Assembly: GCF_000295935.2 (NCBI RefSeq)
Contig: NZ_ALWO02000040.1
Span: 62,001-126,000 of the forward strand
Source of the DNA: Indibacter alkaliphilus LW1
Lineage (GTDB): Bacteria; Bacteroidota; Bacteroidia; Cytophagales; Cyclobacteriaceae
Length of the DNA: 64,000 nucleotides
Direction of reading: 5' to 3'
Shown here: piece by piece, positions 61,701-64,000 of the stretch
Layout of the letters: every line of letters begins with the position of its first letter
Numbering within the stretch: the stretch's first letter is position 1
The notes under the pieces: model-generated
What the model saw: only the letters and a program-made list of their open reading frames with translations
Told to the model about the DNA's origin: nothing
Database searches by the model: none
Position numbers and translations under genes: made by a program

Positions 61701-62998
61701 CAATTGGCAAAATACATTGGCAACCAATATGGGTTTGGCTGCAAACTCCTCTTTTTAGAGGGAAATACTTGATATGGCAACTCCACGATTCCATCATCCA
61801 AATGGTCCGCTAGAGCAAGTACACCTTTATTTATATACGACCTGTTCAGGCTCTCCCATTGGCTCCCAAGCTCTTGTTCTCTAACATCAATTTTATACCC
61901 TATCACACCCAAAGGCACATCCACTCTTTTTCCATTACCTGGAATATCGGATTCATTTTCCACCAATTGCCGAATATACCAGATCAAAATCTGTTCATCA
62001 TCCCATGCCAGCCTAATACCTGTTTCAAATTGAGGCAATATCCCATCTGAAGTTTCCTTCAGTAAATCTGTACTAACTGCCTGTCCCGCATGAACAATTT
62101 TTGCAAACCCGTCATCGTAGGTCATTGCCTCTCTGAAAAGCCTATCCCAAGGAGCTGGAGGTACAGCATCAAAGTCAGATTGATTGTTTTTCCGATATAG
62201 AACAGGGAATAATATGGGAGCAAAAACAGGTCTTTCGGAACCTGCTTCCAACTTTGGAATCCGGGCAGCGTAACGTTTGATAAGCGGACCATCCTCATGT
62301 TCCAATGTCGCATGTTGAACTTCCACCCAGCCTTCGTTGAGGATGTCCACATAGATATAGCCTCCTTTTTCAATTTCTTCCGAATCCAATGGTATCACTA
62401 CCTCATAAATCATCCCGCAGGCTCTTGCCAATAAGGGCTGCTTCAAAATATGCGCAAAAACCTTCCCCCAGCTCAGGGTATCTTTGGGAATATAATTATC
62501 GATTACATCCGCCTCCTTTTTCATATCACAGGCATAACTGTCATCCGTGACAGCATTGGGATGGGCAGGGCGGGTAAAATTGAAACTTTTGCGATAAGAC
62601 TCTGGTAAAAACTTTTTCACAGAAAAATTCACACCCACTACCTCTCCCAACCTGTCTGTATTGTCCGTAATCTTGTTTCTATCAAAAATATCGGCAATAC
62701 CATTCAACATCAGCTCTTTTTTTTCTGCCGTTTTGACTGCAACCTCCAGCATTCTTGGTTTTCTCTCATCTGCTGAAGCATTTGCCAATGGAAAATCATC
62801 CAAACCTTTTACAATCCCAATTGAAAATTGAGGATTCAACGTGGAAAAAGGAGGAACTATCTGGGTCGGATTTTGCCCCACCTGAAATTCAGTAAATGGG
62901 TTATGATTTCTTGGAATCAAAACAATATTTACATGTAGCCCCTGCGAATCAAACCTTTGAGGGAAAACCATTGTGGTCAATGCTCTAAATTTTTCCAT
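58715..62998 (-). CDS. Large cytoplasmic-type protein of unknown function
   Basis: 1427 residues from ATG 62998; the frame extends to a TTG at 63025 directly after the upstream stop. No signal peptide or membrane helix. Overall beta-rich with fibronectin-like sections (KTYQFRVRMADISGGG, VEFRVEVQSLSM) and many aromatic, acidic loops. Late region: FGFFTYEFRVGHTHWANQDD and KDYRNILLAERLMRHDF, then a helical part. The very C-terminus VPFVCCPTCENY has three cysteines in a zinc-binding-like array. I cannot assign a family. It follows the edge gene by 27 bp, so the two form an operon. The size, lack of export signal and pairing with another beta-rich giant suggest an assembled structure, but this is inference. 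Confidence 0.72.
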   Translation of the reverse strand: MEKFRALTTMVFPQRFDSQGLHVNIVLIPRNHNPFTEFQVGQNPTQIVPPFSTLNPQFSIGIVKGLDDFPLANASADERKPRMLEVAVKTAEKKELMLNGIADIFDRNKITDNTDRLGEVVGVNFSVKKFLPESYRKSFNFTRPAHPNAVTDDSYACDMKKEADVIDNYIPKDTLSWGKVFAHILKQPLLARACGMIYEVVIPLDSEEIEKGGYIYVDILNEGWVEVQHATLEHEDGPLIKRYAARIPKLEAGSERPVFAPILFPVLYRKNNQSDFDAVPPAPWDRLFREAMTYDDGFAKIVHAGQAVSTDLLKETSDGILPQFETGIRLAWDDEQILIWYIRQLVENESDIPGNGKRVDVPLGVIGYKIDVREQELGSQWESLNRSYINKGVLALADHLDDGIVELPYQVFPSKKRSLQPNPYWLPMYFANWVGKSMVVEDADALEIYKNDQLNKGFIASEGMDPENGQSRSIKNNVLAAPQVNTQLRYGKTYQFRVRMADISGGGPVLEDEPLQASPSPATTVSFKRYLGPANLKIVKPDLITTFKAQIFNAANIEETEFLDNQVLRISRPLMEYPAVVFTGKYQQRGMDPVEMLKNLDFNGDNQLVLGIPDPDANRVEFRVEVQSLSMDNSLSENGDEPYLTLYTTTRTFSDDFFEEMEVPVQFIDVPVLNLEEQANPFLRDDLKQEDLDNMDALVLPSSRKVRVSLRALADGGGIDDVSYFGFLNDNNRDIDSRYGKVEQLLFYKESTSETDLLVPYKNIPVLQALHLKANDTPLVKGSLKDILKFHLVKNRTQSIPDIVQRFASALGLQAKGLTVYAPKGERIVFGVSSRIRHSLAPDGSSVTFASRAELQDHWLGCLSFQVNRDWAWDALDLTSFTIGKSTAFRRDVLEAAEESGQGADFLSRKLKNALMAHFNYGGSQDPQPIIEPNIGDIEMVRTASFESLQQDRFGNVRRDFTRIIFIDAIEPKSPFKRKGNTNPRLPDEIWIDYAIKIHAKALHPEVEDVMVEDLKLPTVLIPPQVPKIVSVGLAFSPYERAEDYSSTEVRSRHLWVEFEEAIENPDDTYFCRVLVTSPDQLISTNPLEQFVSEEEPEIPLDPEYTRIVLPGQSDDLAGITAMQPMIKSTDSDRHYILPLPPGLHAESPELFGFFTYEFRVGHTHWANQDDNLWSTAQGRFGKSIRVTGIQHPVPSLLCSVNRDVDSLYVSAPFAKAVIKGKNVTADPPRTSLWALLYTQVKQADAKDYRNILLAERLMRHDFRKEEAKELDSIKEKLRKFTFVNADTHLNQQPVSVKLNLESMELGSILALKKGLHPVGIAAFSSLEIAGLLQDLGLPEDSPLSVLAVEVFVNITNFADHIRSFGRGLNNLLIDKSEYEKLRKINERNQGGVASDSLSSGLGHFRILRTSPLTKVPFVCCPTCENY

Positions 62999-63025
62999 AG
63001 TATTGGTATTTAAAAATGAAATCAA

Positions 63026-64000
63026 TCAGGCAATCTGCCTTTTTTCTTGCCAAGTCTCTTCGAAACTGATATCAATCACGAAGCAGATGCTGATTTCCAA
63101 TCCAAAAGTCATGGACGCCACGCACTCGGTTCTATTTCCTGACCTCGAAACCCCTCCAGCTGCTTCAATATAAATGGTTACGGAGACCATCCCCATTGCC
63201 AGACTAATTCTTCCCTTGAACAAAAGAACTGCCAAGAGCTGGAATTTTTTACTACTTATATACAGGTCTGCACCGACTACGTAAGTTACGCTGACATTGC
63301 CTATGACCGGTAAACCTACCGTAATGGTTGCCCCAAAACCAAACTTCATCCTTACGTTTGGTCCTTCTCGGGTATCACAGGCCAGCTTAAGGTCCACTTT
63401 GCCAACTGCATAAATGGTCGCTGCGCCTATAGTTGCACACATGACTTCCAGACCTCCTTTAAATTGAATAAAGGCACCGGCTGTGGGAAGAAGTTGATTG
63501 CCATCTCCGGACACTTTTACAGCAGCGTTGAAATATACTCCAAGAGCCATAGAAGCTTCCAATCTCAATGGTGTAGCTGCGCTATTGTATGCATCTCCTG
63601 GCGGAAAATAGATCGTGGGCAGCTCTTTGCTGGCTTCAAACTTATACTCCCAAATCTCACCTGCATTACTCATGGCTATTTTCAGCCCCTTTTTCATAAT
63701 ATCACCATATTCTCCATTTCCCAACATGGCAAGAATCTGAAGGATCTCTACTACAGTTTTCAATTCTGGCCCCAACTCTAATTCCGGCACTTCTATCCCT
63801 TGGTTTGCCGAACCTAAGACATTCCCCTCATACCCAGGAACCTTTCCTTTGTAGGAATCAAAATTGCCTTTAATCGTGATCAACCTGTCAAAACCTGCCA
63901 AATCAACCACCATTGCCATGTCTTTAAGCCTACTTTTCCAACTATCAGAAGGATCTGGTGAACGGGAAAGGATGTCAAAATCCAACCTTGATTTATTTTC
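63026..64000 (-). CDS. Beta-rich protein of unknown function, N-terminus off the right edge
   Basis: The open frame runs to position 64000 without a start; the TTG at 63985 is probably internal, so the gene begins beyond the window. About 324 residues are visible. A helical/linker part (PELKTVVEILQILAMLGNGEYGDIMKKGLKIAMSN) precedes long alternating beta-strands: KFGFGATITVGLPVIGNVSVTYVVGADLYISSKKFQLLAVLLFKGRISLAMGMVSVTIYIEAAGG. The C-terminus is ISICFVIDISFEETWQEKRQIA. The strand pattern recalls huge repeat proteins of the DUF6603 type, but only loosely. It is co-directional with the 1427-residue protein (27-bp gap). Function unknown. Confidence 0.65.
   Translation of the reverse strand, partial: ENKSRLDFDILSRSPDPSDSWKSRLKDMAMVVDLAGFDRLITIKGNFDSYKGKVPGYEGNVLGSANQGIEVPELELGPELKTVVEILQILAMLGNGEYGDIMKKGLKIAMSNAGEIWEYKFEASKELPTIYFPPGDAYNSAATPLRLEASMALGVYFNAAVKVSGDGNQLLPTAGAFIQFKGGLEVMCATIGAATIYAVGKVDLKLACDTREGPNVRMKFGFGATITVGLPVIGNVSVTYVVGADLYISSKKFQLLAVLLFKGRISLAMGMVSVTIYIEAAGGVSRSGNRTECVASMTFGLEISICFVIDISFEETWQEKRQIA

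Noticed and set aside
1-64000. tRNA or rRNA genes
   Set aside because: Reading the intergenic gaps, I found no tRNA cloverleaf with a TTCRA box or any rRNA-like segment; an automated search was not possible.

Overview
The window looks like chromosome of a Bacteroidota bacterium, most likely a member of the Cytophagales close to the Cyclobacteriaceae (Algoriphagus/Belliella-like). This rests on gene families: a SusC/SusD pair, a C25 peptidase with a type IX secretion (T9SS) C-terminal signal beside a PorV-type barrel, ASPIC/UnbV and FG-GAP lipoproteins, a LytS/LytTR pair, TAnnTTTG promoter boxes and weak or absent Shine-Dalgarno sequences. Taxonomy is inferred from content, not from a marker-gene comparison. 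I saw no rRNA, tRNA, CRISPR array, prophage or intact insertion sequence.

Layout. 1-4451 (-) is a probable operon: a Cys/Met PLP enzyme, a dolichyl-phosphate-mannose-synthase-like GT2, an exported Gfo/Idh/MocA protein, a conserved lipoprotein and a truncated polytopic GT-C enzyme at the left edge. A VTT membrane protein and a GNAT acetyltransferase converge at 5.2 kb. 5756-11892 (-) holds a translationally coupled PorV-like barrel and a 1674-residue C25 peptidase (PorU2/PorV2-like). 12285-14529 (+) is a PadR regulator with a double-PspC membrane protein, closed by a strong terminator. A beta-CASP metallo-hydrolase and a subtilisin-like lipoprotein follow. 18104-21172 (+) is a complete thiamin salvage operon: -7 box, TPP riboswitch, thiM, thiE, thiD, tenA, each gene overlapping the next.

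21566-30305 is mixed metabolism and envelope: a D-lactate-dehydrogenase-like FAD/Fe-S protein, YdcF, CBS, a cytochrome-c/FG-GAP lipoprotein, and a glycosylasparaginase-cutC-acetyltransferase operon. 30755-31516 is a creatininase-family hydrolase. 31675-41055 (-) is a SusC/SusD nutrient-uptake locus with an ASPIC/UnbV lipoprotein; four TTGCAA boxes spaced one helical turn apart, the first inside a LacI-type palindrome, lie just upstream of susC. 41560-50471 carries mostly housekeeping genes: a TPR lipoprotein, PspC, GT2, YbaB, hisS, an overlooked 47-residue basic protein, a YfcE phosphoesterase and pdhB. 51279-58497 has a TonB-dependent barrel, the LytS/LytTR pair, guanine deaminase, a lipoprotein and an SQRDL-type sulfide:quinone oxidoreductase. 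58715-64000 (-) holds two large proteins I cannot assign, the second running off the right edge.

The most striking unexplained structure is not a gene. Several intergenic gaps contain tandem heptamers: a 28-unit YTYATCC array at 50985-51182, a smaller one at 21491, a mixed one at 35503, and arrays of unrelated 7-mers at 21382, 31525 and 50908. They share a strict 7-bp register but not their sequence.
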